From Planctomycetaceae bacterium (lineage in GTDB: Bacteria; Planctomycetota; Phycisphaerae; UBA1845; UTPLA1): a stretch of 64,000 nt of DNA. Numbering within the stretch: the first letter of the stretch is position 1; every line of letters starts with the position of its first letter. The DNA lies in NCBI GenBank assembly GCA_006969385.1, contig CP030884.1, positions 4,582,249-4,646,248 on the forward strand. Reading direction: 5' to 3'. Positions 47,057 to 56,077 of the stretch are shown one piece after another. The translations under genes were made by a program, and so were the position numbers. The notes below the pieces were generated by a model. That model was not told the origin of the DNA and searched no databases. It saw nothing but the letters and a program-made list of their open reading frames with translations.

Positions 47057-49543
47057 GTGTCGATGCTTGAGAGAAACCCGGCGGATGCGGTCGGCGGTAG
47101 TACGCCGGAACCTATTCAGGATGCATCGCGCGGCTGGCAGTCCGTCGGCGCGATGACCGGCTTCGACTTCGATGGTGAAAGCCTGGTCGTCACTTGCGGT
47201 GTAATCAAAATCAGCATCGCGCCGGATCGCGCCGGAATGGTTCGCGTTCGGCTTGCACCGACTGGTACGTTTGCGCGAGATTATTCCTGGGCCGTGGTCG
47301 CAAACGATAAGCCGATTACCCCGCCGCAATTTGAAGAACCCCCCGGCGCGTTAAAGCTCTACACCGAACAGGTGATGGTGCGCGTGCAGCGCGCACCGTG
47401 CCGCATCTCGTTTCATCACCTCGATGGCAGCTTGATTAGCGCCGACGATGCCAGTAAGGGCATGGCCGTTGACGGCAACGAAGTACGCTGTTGGAAAACA
47501 CTGCACGAAAACGATCACTTCTTTGGCATGGGCGAGCGTGCCGGCCCGCTCGATAAGCGCGGCTTCGTGCTTGAAAACTGGAATCACGATTCCGCGGAGA
47601 ATGAGCCCTATACCGACCCGCTCTATCAGTCGCATCCGTTCTTCATGGTCTTTAACGATGGCCTTGCGCACGGTTATTACTTCGATAACACGTTTCGCAG
47701 CACTTTCGATTTTGGCAAGACATCGACCACAAGCTACTCATTCGGCGCGCCGGATGGCGAATTGAATTATTACTTCATCCCCGGACCAACGCCCGCCGAC
47801 GTCGTGCGGCGCTACGGTCAGTTGGTGGGTCGCACGCCGTTACCGCCGCTATGGGCGTTAGGCTATCAACAATGCCGCTGGTCTTACGAAAGTGATAAAC
47901 GCGTGCGCAACATCGCCAAAAAGCTGCGCGACTGTAAGATTCCATGTGATGTTATTTACATGGATATCGATTACATGGACGGCTACCGCTGCTTTACGTG
48001 GCATCCGGAGCGTTTTTCCAACCCGCGCAAGCTGCTGAAAAACCTCCGCCAGGACGGCTTTAAACCGGTGGTCATCATCGATCCCGGCATTCTCGTTGAA
48101 GGCGGCTACTCCGTGTACGACGAAGGTGTTGCCGGCGATCACTTCTGTAAGAACGGCGACGGCGATCACTACCTTGGCAAGGTTTGGCCGGGTACGACGG
48201 TCTATCCCGATTACACGCGCAGCGCAACGCGCGATTGGTGGGGCTCACTGTATAAAGGTCTCATCGAAGACGGCATCGCCGGCTTTTGGAACGACATGAA
48301 CGAGCCTGCGGATTTCACCTTCGATCACGGCAGCGTGTCGCTCGATATGCAACACGATAACGACGGCCACCCGAGCGACCATCGCAGCGTGCATAACATA
48401 TACGGCATGCAAATGGCGCGCGGCACATACGAGGGCGTGCAGAAGCTGCGTCCCGACGAGCGACCGTTCGTGTTAACGCGCGCGGGCTTTTCCGGCGTGC
48501 AACGCTACGCCGCCGTGTGGACCGGCGACAACCTTTCGAGTTGGGACCATTTGCGTTGCAGTATCCCCATGTTGCTGAACATGGGGCTTACCGGTATTGC
48601 GATGTGCGGTGCGGATATCGGTGGGTTTCGCGGTCATCCCAGTCCCGAACTCTATACGCGATGGCTGCAGGTCGGCGCGTTCTATCCATTCTGTCGCACG
48701 CACAACGCCGGCGGTATGGGTAACGATGCTCGCGAACAAGACCCCACGGCCTTCGGTAAGAAATACGAGAAGCACAATCGTGCGGCGATCGAGCTGCGCT
48801 ATCGGTTGATGCCATATATCTACACGCAAATGCGCGCCGCCAGCGCCAGCGGCTTACCGTTGATGCGGCCGGTACTGCTCGACTTTCCGCGTGCCGACGC
48901 CGTGCACAAGCTCAATGACGTGTTTATGTTTGGACCGTCGCTTTTCGTCGCCCCCGTTGTGTACGAAGGCGTCGACCACCGCGAAATTCGATTGCCGGCG
49001 GGCGATTGGTACGAGTACGAGACCGGTCGTCACGTCGAGGGCGGCACCGAAACGCCGCTGCGCTACCCGGTCAAGCTCTCCAGCATTCCGATGTTTGCCC
49101 GCGCGGGTGCCGTCATCCCTACGCGCACCGTGACGCAATATGTTGACGAGAAGCCGCTGGATGAGTTGATCCTCCGCATCTATCCCGGCATTGGCGGCGG
49201 CACGTTCTACAATGATGATGGCCGCAGCCACGCCCATCGGGATGGTGAGTTTCTTTCCGAGACGTATGCGGTTGACGTCGACGGCGACAGCAACGAACGC
49301 ACCTTCCGAATCAGCGAGCGCGGCGGCATTGAAGCGTTCGTGCCCCAGCGTTACCTGCTCGCCTTTTATGGCGTAGCTAGTGCACCGCAGCGCGTACAGT
49401 TGGTCGGTAACGATGTACCAGAGCGCAAATCAAAGGGTGCCGTCCGCAAAGGCAAAGGCGGTTGGTACTTCGATGCGGAGCGAGAGATTCTCTACATCGG
49501 GCTGCACCAACCGGGCGCGGGCGATTTGCTGCGCATCTGTTAA
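47057..49543 (+). CDS. GH31 alpha-glucosidase
   Basis: An 828-residue family 31 glycoside hydrolase that releases glucose from the non-reducing end of alpha-glucans. Landmarks: the N-terminal beta-domain with HFFGMGERAGPLDKRG, the barrel start PPLWALGYQQCRWSY, VIYMDIDYMDGYRCFTW, the nucleophile in GFWNDMNEPADF (Asp near 411), the acid/base in AVWTGDNLSSW (Asp near 488) and CRTHNAGG. No signal peptide is present, so it is probably cytoplasmic and acts on imported oligosaccharides. The start is GTG 47057 with AAAGGA 8 bases upstream. It follows the importer genes after 186 bases. Confidence 0.93.
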   Translation: MSMLERNPADAVGGSTPEPIQDASRGWQSVGAMTGFDFDGESLVVTCGVIKISIAPDRAGMVRVRLAPTGTFARDYSWAVVANDKPITPPQFEEPPGALKLYTEQVMVRVQRAPCRISFHHLDGSLISADDASKGMAVDGNEVRCWKTLHENDHFFGMGERAGPLDKRGFVLENWNHDSAENEPYTDPLYQSHPFFMVFNDGLAHGYYFDNTFRSTFDFGKTSTTSYSFGAPDGELNYYFIPGPTPADVVRRYGQLVGRTPLPPLWALGYQQCRWSYESDKRVRNIAKKLRDCKIPCDVIYMDIDYMDGYRCFTWHPERFSNPRKLLKNLRQDGFKPVVIIDPGILVEGGYSVYDEGVAGDHFCKNGDGDHYLGKVWPGTTVYPDYTRSATRDWWGSLYKGLIEDGIAGFWNDMNEPADFTFDHGSVSLDMQHDNDGHPSDHRSVHNIYGMQMARGTYEGVQKLRPDERPFVLTRAGFSGVQRYAAVWTGDNLSSWDHLRCSIPMLLNMGLTGIAMCGADIGGFRGHPSPELYTRWLQVGAFYPFCRTHNAGGMGNDAREQDPTAFGKKYEKHNRAAIELRYRLMPYIYTQMRAASASGLPLMRPVLLDFPRADAVHKLNDVFMFGPSLFVAPVVYEGVDHREIRLPAGDWYEYETGRHVEGGTETPLRYPVKLSSIPMFARAGAVIPTRTVTQYVDEKPLDELILRIYPGIGGGTFYNDDGRSHAHRDGEFLSETYAVDVDGDSNERTFRISERGGIEAFVPQRYLLAFYGVASAPQRVQLVGNDVPERKSKGAVRKGKGGWYFDAEREILYIGLHQPGAGDLLRIC

Positions 49544-49633
49544 CATAGCCTGCTCGTGGAAACCGCCGACAGCGACGTACCAAGTTTCCGCTCAGCCTTC
49601 CAGCCAAGACCACAAAAGCAAAGGACGCTTTTC

Positions 49634-52195
49634 ATGCATTCCATTCGTCGAACGGCCGCATTCTTTGCGATCATTGCAGCTTGTGTTTCGCTGTCCGCCG
49701 CGCGCGCCACTTTCGCCGACGCCCCGTCGAATCTGCGCTCCGTGGAAGTCGAAAGCGGCGAGCAACAACTCACGCTTGAAATTCTCGACGACAGTCTGCT
49801 GCGATTCTCAATCGACGCCGCCGACAGTAACGACATGCCGGTACCGATCGACACGACGCCGATGATCGTCAAACGCAACTACGCCGGTCCGCTCAAGTTT
49901 GAGCGCGACGGCGACAAGCTGCGCACCGAGGCGATAAAGCTGCGCCTCGGTCCCGATGCTAAGACGCTGCAATTCAGCAGTGCCGAAGCCAATAAGCCAG
50001 TCACACTTAGGTTCGAACGCACCGAGAGTCGCTGCACGATCGTCATGAACGCCGCGTCGATCCAACACCTTTACGGATTGGGCGAGCAATTCATTACGCC
50101 CGGCGAACCGAATGGTGATTGGACGGGCCGCACGCGCATACCCGGCAACGAATACGGCAACCGCATGATCGGCTTCGACGATGGCACCGGCGCCATTGGT
50201 AACGCGGAGTTCCCAGTTTTGTTCGGGCTCACCGAAGACGGCAACGGGATCGCCCTGCTGCTTGACGATCTTTACCCGCACACGTGGGACTTCACCAATA
50301 ACGAAACGTGGAGCATAAAGACACCAAGCGACGAACTCAGCGGATACATCTGGGTTGGCGACAACCCCGAGGCGCTGCGACAACGATTGATGAGTTTGAC
50401 GGGCCGCCCACCTGTGCCGCCAAAGTCCGCCTTCGGCTTGTGGGTTTCGGAATACGGCTTTGACAACTGGGCCGAATTAGACGACAAGCTAAAAACATTG
50501 CGCGACGCGAATTTCCCACTCGATGGTTTCGTGCTCGATCTGCAATGGTTCGGCGGCATTACCAGCGATTCCGAGGACAGCCAGATGGGTTCGCTCACGT
50601 GGGACTTGCAAAAGTTCCCGCAGCCCGCCGCCAAGATTGCCGCCCTGCGCGACGAACACGGCCTCGGCGTGATCGTGATCGAAGAATCGTACGTCAGTAA
50701 AAACCTGCCGGTTTACAACGCGATGGCGGAGCAAGGCTTCTTGGTGCGCGCAGCCGATGGTAAGGCACCGGCGTTCATGCGCAGTTGGTGGGGCGCGGGC
50801 GGGATGGTCGATTGGACGCATCCGCAAGCCGGTGACTATTGGCACGACAACAAACGGCAGCCGCTGATCGACGCTGGCGTCGTAGGGCACTGGGCGGATT
50901 TAGGTGAGCCGGAAGACTTCGTTGCCGATTCGACATACCACGGCTTCCCCGAGAATGGCAAAACGGCGCATCGCGATGTCGCCAACATTTATAACTTCCG
51001 TTGGGCCGAGAGCATCGCCCGCGGTTACGAGCGTAACAACGTTCAACAACGACCGTTCATCATGACGCGCTCGGGCACGCTCGGCATTCAACGCTTTGGT
51101 ACGGCGCTCTGGTCCGGCGATATCGGTTCGCGTTTGGGTCAACTTTCCGCCCATGCCAACGTTCAGCTTCACATGACGATGAGCGGAATCGACTACTTCG
51201 GTGCCGATGTCGGTGGCTTCAAACGCCCCGCATTGAACGGCCCGCTCGACGAGTTATACACGCAGTGGTTCGCGTTCGGCTCGATGTTTGACATCCCCGT
51301 GCGACCGCACGCGGCCAATGTTGATAATCAATACGAAACCGCCCCCGATCGCGTAGGCCATCTCGAAAGCAACCTCAATAGCATTCGTCGCCGTTACGAA
51401 ATGGTGCCGTACCTGTATTCCTTGGCTCACGAAGCTTACCGAAGCGGCACGCCGATCGTCGCGCCGATGATGTACGCCTTTCCGCGCGACCAACGCGTGC
51501 GCGAAATGGGCGATCAGAAAATGATCGGCCCAGCGCTTACCGCTCCCGTCGTCGCGCGGCACAGTCAACGCGCCGTCGATGTTTATCTGCCTCAAGGCGC
51601 ATGGGTGAACGTCGATACCGGCGAATGGGTCAGGAGCGCCGGCGAATTTCAGCGACGATTGCCGCTTTACGATGGCGAGTTGTTTTCCTTGCCGTTGTTC
51701 GCCCGTGCTGGCGCCCTCGTGCCGTTGATGCATGTCGATGACAAAACCATGAACGTGTACGGCCGTCGCACCGACGGATCGCGACGCGACGAGTTGGTTG
51801 TTTGCGTTGCCACTTCTCCTGACGCGAGCAACTTCACGCTCTACGAAGACGACGGTCGCACCATTGCCTATCAAACAGGGGCCGTGCGCACGACGCAGAT
51901 TCTACAACAGCGCAAGCCCGATCACGCGGAGGTTATTATTGAGGCCGCGAAGGGCAACTATGAGGGCGCACCAGCCAAGCGTGCGGCTGTAATTCAACTG
52001 CATGATCCGTTTGCCGAACGCTGCCACGTCGTGTTGCACAACGGAACGCGTTTGCCGAAAGTCAAATCGCGCAAGGCCTTGGACGAAACGGATCACGGCT
52101 GGCTGTTCGACCGGGGACGCGTGATTGCCAAAGCGCCGATGTCGGACGTTACGAAAGCGCGACGGTTTGAATTCAAATTCGAAAAGCCCAAATAG
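49634..52195 (+). CDS. Exported GH31-family glycoside hydrolase
   Basis: An 853-residue family 31 enzyme, exported. ATG 49634 has AAAGGA about 9 bases upstream and begins a signal peptide (HSIRRTAAFFAIIAACVSLSAARA). Barrel landmarks are PPKSAFGLWVSEYGFDNW, LDGFVLDLQWFGG, the nucleophile region GHWADLGEPEDF (near 420) and the acid/base region LWSGDIGSR (near 492). ADLGEPE replaces the common NDMNEP, which places it in a different subgroup from its neighbour, closer to enzymes acting on unusual alpha-linked sugars. The exact linkage cannot be read. It is the last gene of the glucan cluster, 90 bases after the other GH31 gene. Confidence 0.9.
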   Translation: MHSIRRTAAFFAIIAACVSLSAARATFADAPSNLRSVEVESGEQQLTLEILDDSLLRFSIDAADSNDMPVPIDTTPMIVKRNYAGPLKFERDGDKLRTEAIKLRLGPDAKTLQFSSAEANKPVTLRFERTESRCTIVMNAASIQHLYGLGEQFITPGEPNGDWTGRTRIPGNEYGNRMIGFDDGTGAIGNAEFPVLFGLTEDGNGIALLLDDLYPHTWDFTNNETWSIKTPSDELSGYIWVGDNPEALRQRLMSLTGRPPVPPKSAFGLWVSEYGFDNWAELDDKLKTLRDANFPLDGFVLDLQWFGGITSDSEDSQMGSLTWDLQKFPQPAAKIAALRDEHGLGVIVIEESYVSKNLPVYNAMAEQGFLVRAADGKAPAFMRSWWGAGGMVDWTHPQAGDYWHDNKRQPLIDAGVVGHWADLGEPEDFVADSTYHGFPENGKTAHRDVANIYNFRWAESIARGYERNNVQQRPFIMTRSGTLGIQRFGTALWSGDIGSRLGQLSAHANVQLHMTMSGIDYFGADVGGFKRPALNGPLDELYTQWFAFGSMFDIPVRPHAANVDNQYETAPDRVGHLESNLNSIRRRYEMVPYLYSLAHEAYRSGTPIVAPMMYAFPRDQRVREMGDQKMIGPALTAPVVARHSQRAVDVYLPQGAWVNVDTGEWVRSAGEFQRRLPLYDGELFSLPLFARAGALVPLMHVDDKTMNVYGRRTDGSRRDELVVCVATSPDASNFTLYEDDGRTIAYQTGAVRTTQILQQRKPDHAEVIIEAAKGNYEGAPAKRAAVIQLHDPFAERCHVVLHNGTRLPKVKSRKALDETDHGWLFDRGRVIAKAPMSDVTKARRFEFKFEKPK

Positions 52196-52238
52196 CGACT
52201 TCCGACGTGAGCATCGAAGCTTCCGGAAGCCGCAGCGA

Positions 52239-52934
52239 TCAAAAGAGCGTCGCGGCCTGCGGTTGATTGTCGATGCGCAGGATGTGGCCAGCCGCTGCCG
52301 CCCCGCTCAAAAACGCCCCTTCTATTTTGCCATCAATGCACCAATCACCGCACACGCAAAGTTGCTGAGCCGCATCCCAATAGCAACCGATTGGTATCTC
52401 CGCCGGCTGCGCCAAGGCGTACTTCCAGCGCTGCGTGTCGGCGAATCTCACGGCAGGCAACTTCGCTGCGGTCAAGCGCGCGAATTCATCCATCAGCGCC
52501 TCCCGAACGGTATCGGGCGATTCCTCAAAATGATCGGCACTCCACGCCGCAGTGGCTTGCAATACCCAAGCATTCGATTCCGACTTACCCGGCTTCGACC
52601 CGTCGCGCGCGATCCACGCCAAAGGACTGTCGCGCATCACGCGCAGCGCGTCGTATTCGAGCGGCACTTCCGAATCGGAAATACCCATCACCGTCCAACA
52701 GGACGACATTTTCACTGCCGCCAGTTCAGTTGTGAACGGGATATCGTCGGGCAATAAATCCAACGCCTGTGCCGGTGGAATGGCCACGATCAGCACATCG
52801 AAGCCGTCGAAGCCCTGCTGTTCGGTCGACACCAGCGACCAGTGACGGTCGTTGAATCTCGCAGTCTCGATACGCGTACCGGTCTCAATCTCTAATCCGT
52901 CGGAAAGTTGCTTCGCGATAACATTGCTGCCCCC
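52239..52934 (-). CDS. Renalase-like FAD oxidoreductase domain, 3' part of a frameshifted photolyase fusion gene
   Basis: C-terminal half of a flavoprotein oxidoreductase whose N-terminal half is in the next entry. The translation in this frame is GGSNVIAKQLSDGLEI, FDVLIVAIPPAQALDLL, WVLQATAAWSADHF, RWKYALAQP and LCVCGDWCIDGKIEGAFLSGAAAAGHIL. These are the substrate-domain and closing FAD motifs of renalase-like amine-oxidase-family proteins; GDW-x6-EGAFLSG is the usual final FAD contact. The open frame reaches 53039, but the part upstream of about 52934 is antiphase. Restoring one base in the five-C run at 52930-52934 (G on the coding strand) joins the two parts as LVGVGGSNVIAK. Confidence 0.8.
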   Translation of the reverse strand, partial: GGSNVIAKQLSDGLEIETGTRIETARFNDRHWSLVSTEQQGFDGFDVLIVAIPPAQALDLLPDDIPFTTELAAVKMSSCWTVMGISDSEVPLEYDALRVMRDSPLAWIARDGSKPGKSESNAWVLQATAAWSADHFEESPDTVREALMDEFARLTAAKLPAVRFADTQRWKYALAQPAEIPIGCYWDAAQQLCVCGDWCIDGKIEGAFLSGAAAAGHILRIDNQPQAATLF

Positions 52935-54667
52935 ACGCCCACCAAGCGGGGAGCGGCGGGCGTGTCCAGCTCTATTCCGTCGTTCGCTACCAGACCAAAG
53001 CGCGCCTCCCAAGGTGCGACGATGCCGGCCTGTTGCCAACTATCAACCAATCGCGCAAACCGTTTATCGCTCACCTTAAAATACTGCGCTCCATGGTCGA
53101 ACGCGTGCGTTTCGCGCCGCCGTATGCACGTACGCCCACCCACACCGCGACCCTTGTCGAAGACGGTAACTTGATGACCGTGATCGCGCAGCGTGCGCGC
53201 CGCTGTTAACCCGGCGATACCGGCACCGATGATCGCGACGCGAAAGCACGTTCCCCCAGCCGGTCGGCCAATTCGATTCTGGTACGTATCGAAATCGAGC
53301 CGCTCACGATGCGTACTCGTCGAGCGCGATCGCACCTTGCCGAGCACCGGCTGCGGCGGCTCGAAAGGTCGGTCGAACAGCCCCAAACACCAGAGCAGGC
53401 CGCCGTATGAATTCGGATCGTTGCCGTCGAGCGCGTAGCGATGATTGAGATCGATCAATATCCGCAGCGCCTCAGCGGGCGAGCGCGTCCACTGCAGTAG
53501 TGCTTTACCCCACGTCATCCGAAGGTTGTTGTGCAACTCGCCATGACGCATTAGCGAATGCTGGGCCGCGTTCCAAAGTTCATCGTGCGTTTGACCGCGC
53601 GCGAGTTGCTCCCACGTATAGATGTGCGGCCGTCGGTCTTGTTCGTATTGCGCAAGCGTCTGTTGTGCGAAATTCGGTAAGCAGGTTAGCGATTCGATGT
53701 CGGTGCGATAGTAACAGAAGTTATGGGCCAACTCGCGCCAGATGAGCAACTCGTCGAGAAACTTCTCCGGCCCTTTGCCTTCGCGATGGGCCGCATCCCT
53801 CGCAATTTTAAACGGCGAAACGTGGCCGTGATGCAAATAGGCCGACATACGGCTCACGCCTTTCGGCGGCGCGACGGCGGCATCGTTGCGCAGGTTGGCG
53901 TAGCCACCGATGCCGTGTCGCAGAAATTCATCCCACCGTTGATAGCCCGCGCGGCTGCCACCTTGGGTATGGTGCACGGGGCCAACGCTGTGATCGATAT
54001 CGCAGCGCGCGACCAGATCGGGAATCGACTGCGTCGAAAAGTCGACGGTTTCGAAGTCAAGATCACCGGACCACGGTTCAACTTCCGCCGTCACGTCCGC
54101 CCAACCTTGCAGTGTTCGCTTCTCGTATTCCGGCCACGTCTTGCTACGAAACTTAAAAGCGCGGTCGTAGGCCTTGCCGAGCGCTTTCATCGGAATGATG
54201 CAAGCGCAATCCACGGCCAGCATGGGACAATCGGCGTGGTCTGCAAAACGCTTCAACCAATTTGGGAACGGCGGCACCGGGTAATCTTCGGTCACAACGG
54301 CAGCGGCGCGCCGCATGAGTTTCTTCAAAGGCGACGGCTCGGTCGCCGCGCGCGGCAGAAAAAATGAATAGGCAATTTCGCGTTCCGAAAGTTCGCGTTG
54401 CAGGTCCGCCGCCCCTTCCATGATGAACGTATGGTGACGGTCGGAATTGTACCGATGACGTCCGGCGAGCCCCTGATAAACGAGCACGGGTTTGTTGAAT
54501 TGATTGCCGATCGTGACGGCCACATCGAGGGCCGGATTCTCATGACCGCGCACGGCGTGGTGCAACCAGCAGAGGACGAATGGCCGCTCAGGTTGCACCG
54601 GTACGTCGTTTAACGGGCCCAGTCGTTCTTTTAGATGAGCCGGAAATTCAAATTCCACCATGAGCAC
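52892..54667 (-). CDS. Class II-like DNA photolyase fused to the start of a renalase-like flavoprotein (5' part)
   Basis: Residues 1-465 are a photolyase/cryptochrome-family protein that would repair cyclobutane pyrimidine dimers with blue light and FAD. The class II pattern is seen in FVLCWLHHAVRGHENPAL, RHHTFIMEGAADLQ, FLDELLIWRELAHNFCYY (near 307), MTWGKALLQWT and LDGNDPNSYGGLLWCLGLFDRPF. From about residue 475 a new flavin domain begins with the Rossmann motif VAIIGAGIAGLTAARTL and VFDKGRGVGGRT, as in renalase-type oxidoreductases. The frame is lost near 52930, and the rest of that domain lies in the preceding entry. Two flavin enzymes in one chain would total about 809 residues. The final 14 codons of this frame are out of phase. 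Confidence 0.85.
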   Translation of the reverse strand: MLMVEFEFPAHLKERLGPLNDVPVQPERPFVLCWLHHAVRGHENPALDVAVTIGNQFNKPVLVYQGLAGRHRYNSDRHHTFIMEGAADLQRELSEREIAYSFFLPRAATEPSPLKKLMRRAAAVVTEDYPVPPFPNWLKRFADHADCPMLAVDCACIIPMKALGKAYDRAFKFRSKTWPEYEKRTLQGWADVTAEVEPWSGDLDFETVDFSTQSIPDLVARCDIDHSVGPVHHTQGGSRAGYQRWDEFLRHGIGGYANLRNDAAVAPPKGVSRMSAYLHHGHVSPFKIARDAAHREGKGPEKFLDELLIWRELAHNFCYYRTDIESLTCLPNFAQQTLAQYEQDRRPHIYTWEQLARGQTHDELWNAAQHSLMRHGELHNNLRMTWGKALLQWTRSPAEALRILIDLNHRYALDGNDPNSYGGLLWCLGLFDRPFEPPQPVLGKVRSRSTSTHRERLDFDTYQNRIGRPAGGTCFRVAIIGAGIAGLTAARTLRDHGHQVTVFDKGRGVGGRTCIRRRETHAFDHGAQYFKVSDKRFARLVDSWQQAGIVAPWEARFGLVANDGIELDTPAAPRLVGVGAAMLSRSNFPTD

Positions 54668-54998
54668 CTTGTAACTGCTCGTGCTGCATCAAAAATTTCA
54701 CCCTTATTGATTGAGCCATTGGGCGAAACATTAACAATCGTTCATGCGAATGGTAGGTCGAATGATTCAAAACGCCCAAATCAAGCTTAAATTAAGCCGT
54801 AAGGGTCTCGGCACTGAGGCCGCTAATTCGGCGGTTCGGGCCCGGCCTGGCCTTCATCATCACGGATTCAAAACATGCAACTCGGTCATCGATGATTTAG
54901 CCGAGAAAACCCTCCTCAGAATTGCCGCCTCTATATAATACAGAAGTTGTAACAAGACCATTTTCGTCAGAACAACGAAACCAGAGCCCGCACGTTAA
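54668..54998. other. Divergent promoter region between photolyase and phosphatase genes
   Basis: These 331 bases contain no credible gene. A TATAAT hexamer at 54934-54939 lies about 60 bases before the phosphatase start and could be a -10 element, but no good -35 element is spaced correctly from it. Promoters for both flanking genes must lie here. Confidence 0.45.
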
Positions 54999-55916
54999 AT
55001 GTCCGCATTCTCCGATACCGCTCAGCCATTTGCTGCACCTGACGCGGCTTTGCCCGCCACATCGGAAGCCGTCGACGGCAGCACCCATCGCTTTGCCTGC
55101 CACGAAGTCTGGGGCGGCAACCGTTCGATTCAATCGCCGGTCGAATTACCGGGTATTCGTGGCTACATCTATTCGCAGCCGGTCGTCGGCGCTCGTGGCG
55201 GCGATGTGCATTATCTGTCGGTGTGTGGCTCCGGCTTGATGTCACGCGTATGCCTCGCCGATGTCGTGGGGCATGGCGAAGCCGTGGCCGAGATCAGCTC
55301 GCTGATGCACCAAAAGTTGCGCCGCAGCATGAACCGCACCGACCAGCGTTCGATGCTTTCCGATTTGAATGCCACGCTATACCAACAGGGCATCGACGCG
55401 ATGACCACGGCGGCGGCGTGTACCTATCTGCCGCCGACGCGCCGGCTCTCGGTGAGTTACGCGGGCCACGAGCCCGCTTGGTATTATTCGGTCGCACAGC
55501 AAAAGTGGGATCGTCTCAACATCGAGCATCCGCGCAAGGGCTTATTCGATATCGCGCTGGCAGTGGAAAAAGGCGTTCGGTATTCGCGGCGTAAAGTGCG
55601 CGTGCGGACGGGTGACCGGATCGTATTCTTTACGGATGGCTTACTCGAAACAAAAAATCCACAAGATGAGCAATTTGGTTCTGTGCGATTGAAGGCTGCG
55701 TTAGAGGCTTCGACCAAGCAATCCTGCAAACAGCTTGCCGCCCACGTGATCGAATCGGTGCAATCGTTTGCCGCTAATCCGGAGACGATCGACGACGACA
55801 TGACCATCATCGCGTTGGAGTTCGTCGATAACTTACAAAGCTCGGCCTTTTGGCATTTGATACGGCACCGGCTATTTAGCCGCGAAGGAATTATCTATAG
55901 CGAGGACGCGAAATAG
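54999..55916 (+). CDS. SpoIIE-type (PP2C-like) serine phosphatase
   Basis: A 305-residue protein phosphatase of the SpoIIE/RsbU group, which dephosphorylates anti-sigma-factor antagonists or similar partners. The metal-binding and catalytic landmarks run in order: GARGGDVHYLSV (about 63), CLADVVGHGEAVAEIS (about 85), TTAAACTYL, VSYAGHEPAWYY (about 150), DRIVFFTDGLLETKNPQ (about 207) and DDDMTIIALEF (about 265). Most relatives have a sensor domain in front; this one has only about 50 residues of low-complexity sequence, so its input must come from elsewhere. No anti-sigma factor or STAS gene is adjacent. Confidence 0.88.
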   Translation: MSAFSDTAQPFAAPDAALPATSEAVDGSTHRFACHEVWGGNRSIQSPVELPGIRGYIYSQPVVGARGGDVHYLSVCGSGLMSRVCLADVVGHGEAVAEISSLMHQKLRRSMNRTDQRSMLSDLNATLYQQGIDAMTTAAACTYLPPTRRLSVSYAGHEPAWYYSVAQQKWDRLNIEHPRKGLFDIALAVEKGVRYSRRKVRVRTGDRIVFFTDGLLETKNPQDEQFGSVRLKAALEASTKQSCKQLAAHVIESVQSFAANPETIDDDMTIIALEFVDNLQSSAFWHLIRHRLFSREGIIYSEDAK

Positions 55917-55940
55917 GGTGCTAGTCGTTCGCGCGTAAAT

Positions 55941-55973
55941 GTCCCCCAGCCCCAGAGGGGCAGGGCCAGCCGG
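55941..55973. repeat. Dispersed intergenic repeat, copy 2
   Basis: The second copy of the element at 19126-19159. It shares the 20-base core CCCCCAGCCCCAGAGGGGCA and similar flanks, including CCGG at the end. It lies just downstream of the phosphatase gene. Confidence 0.6.
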
Positions 55974-56077
55974 CACGCCCTTCGCATAAGTTCCGTCCGC
56001 CAACTCTAGAGAAGCAAAGGGCACCATAGCTATCGCCATTCAACTTTCGCTATTTGCCCTTCGCTATTTGCTGTTTC

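Noticed and set aside
52219..52230. GCTTCCGGAAGC palindrome between the convergent GH31 and photolyase genes
   Set aside because: It leaves no loop and has no T-run, so it is weak as a terminator and short enough to be chance.
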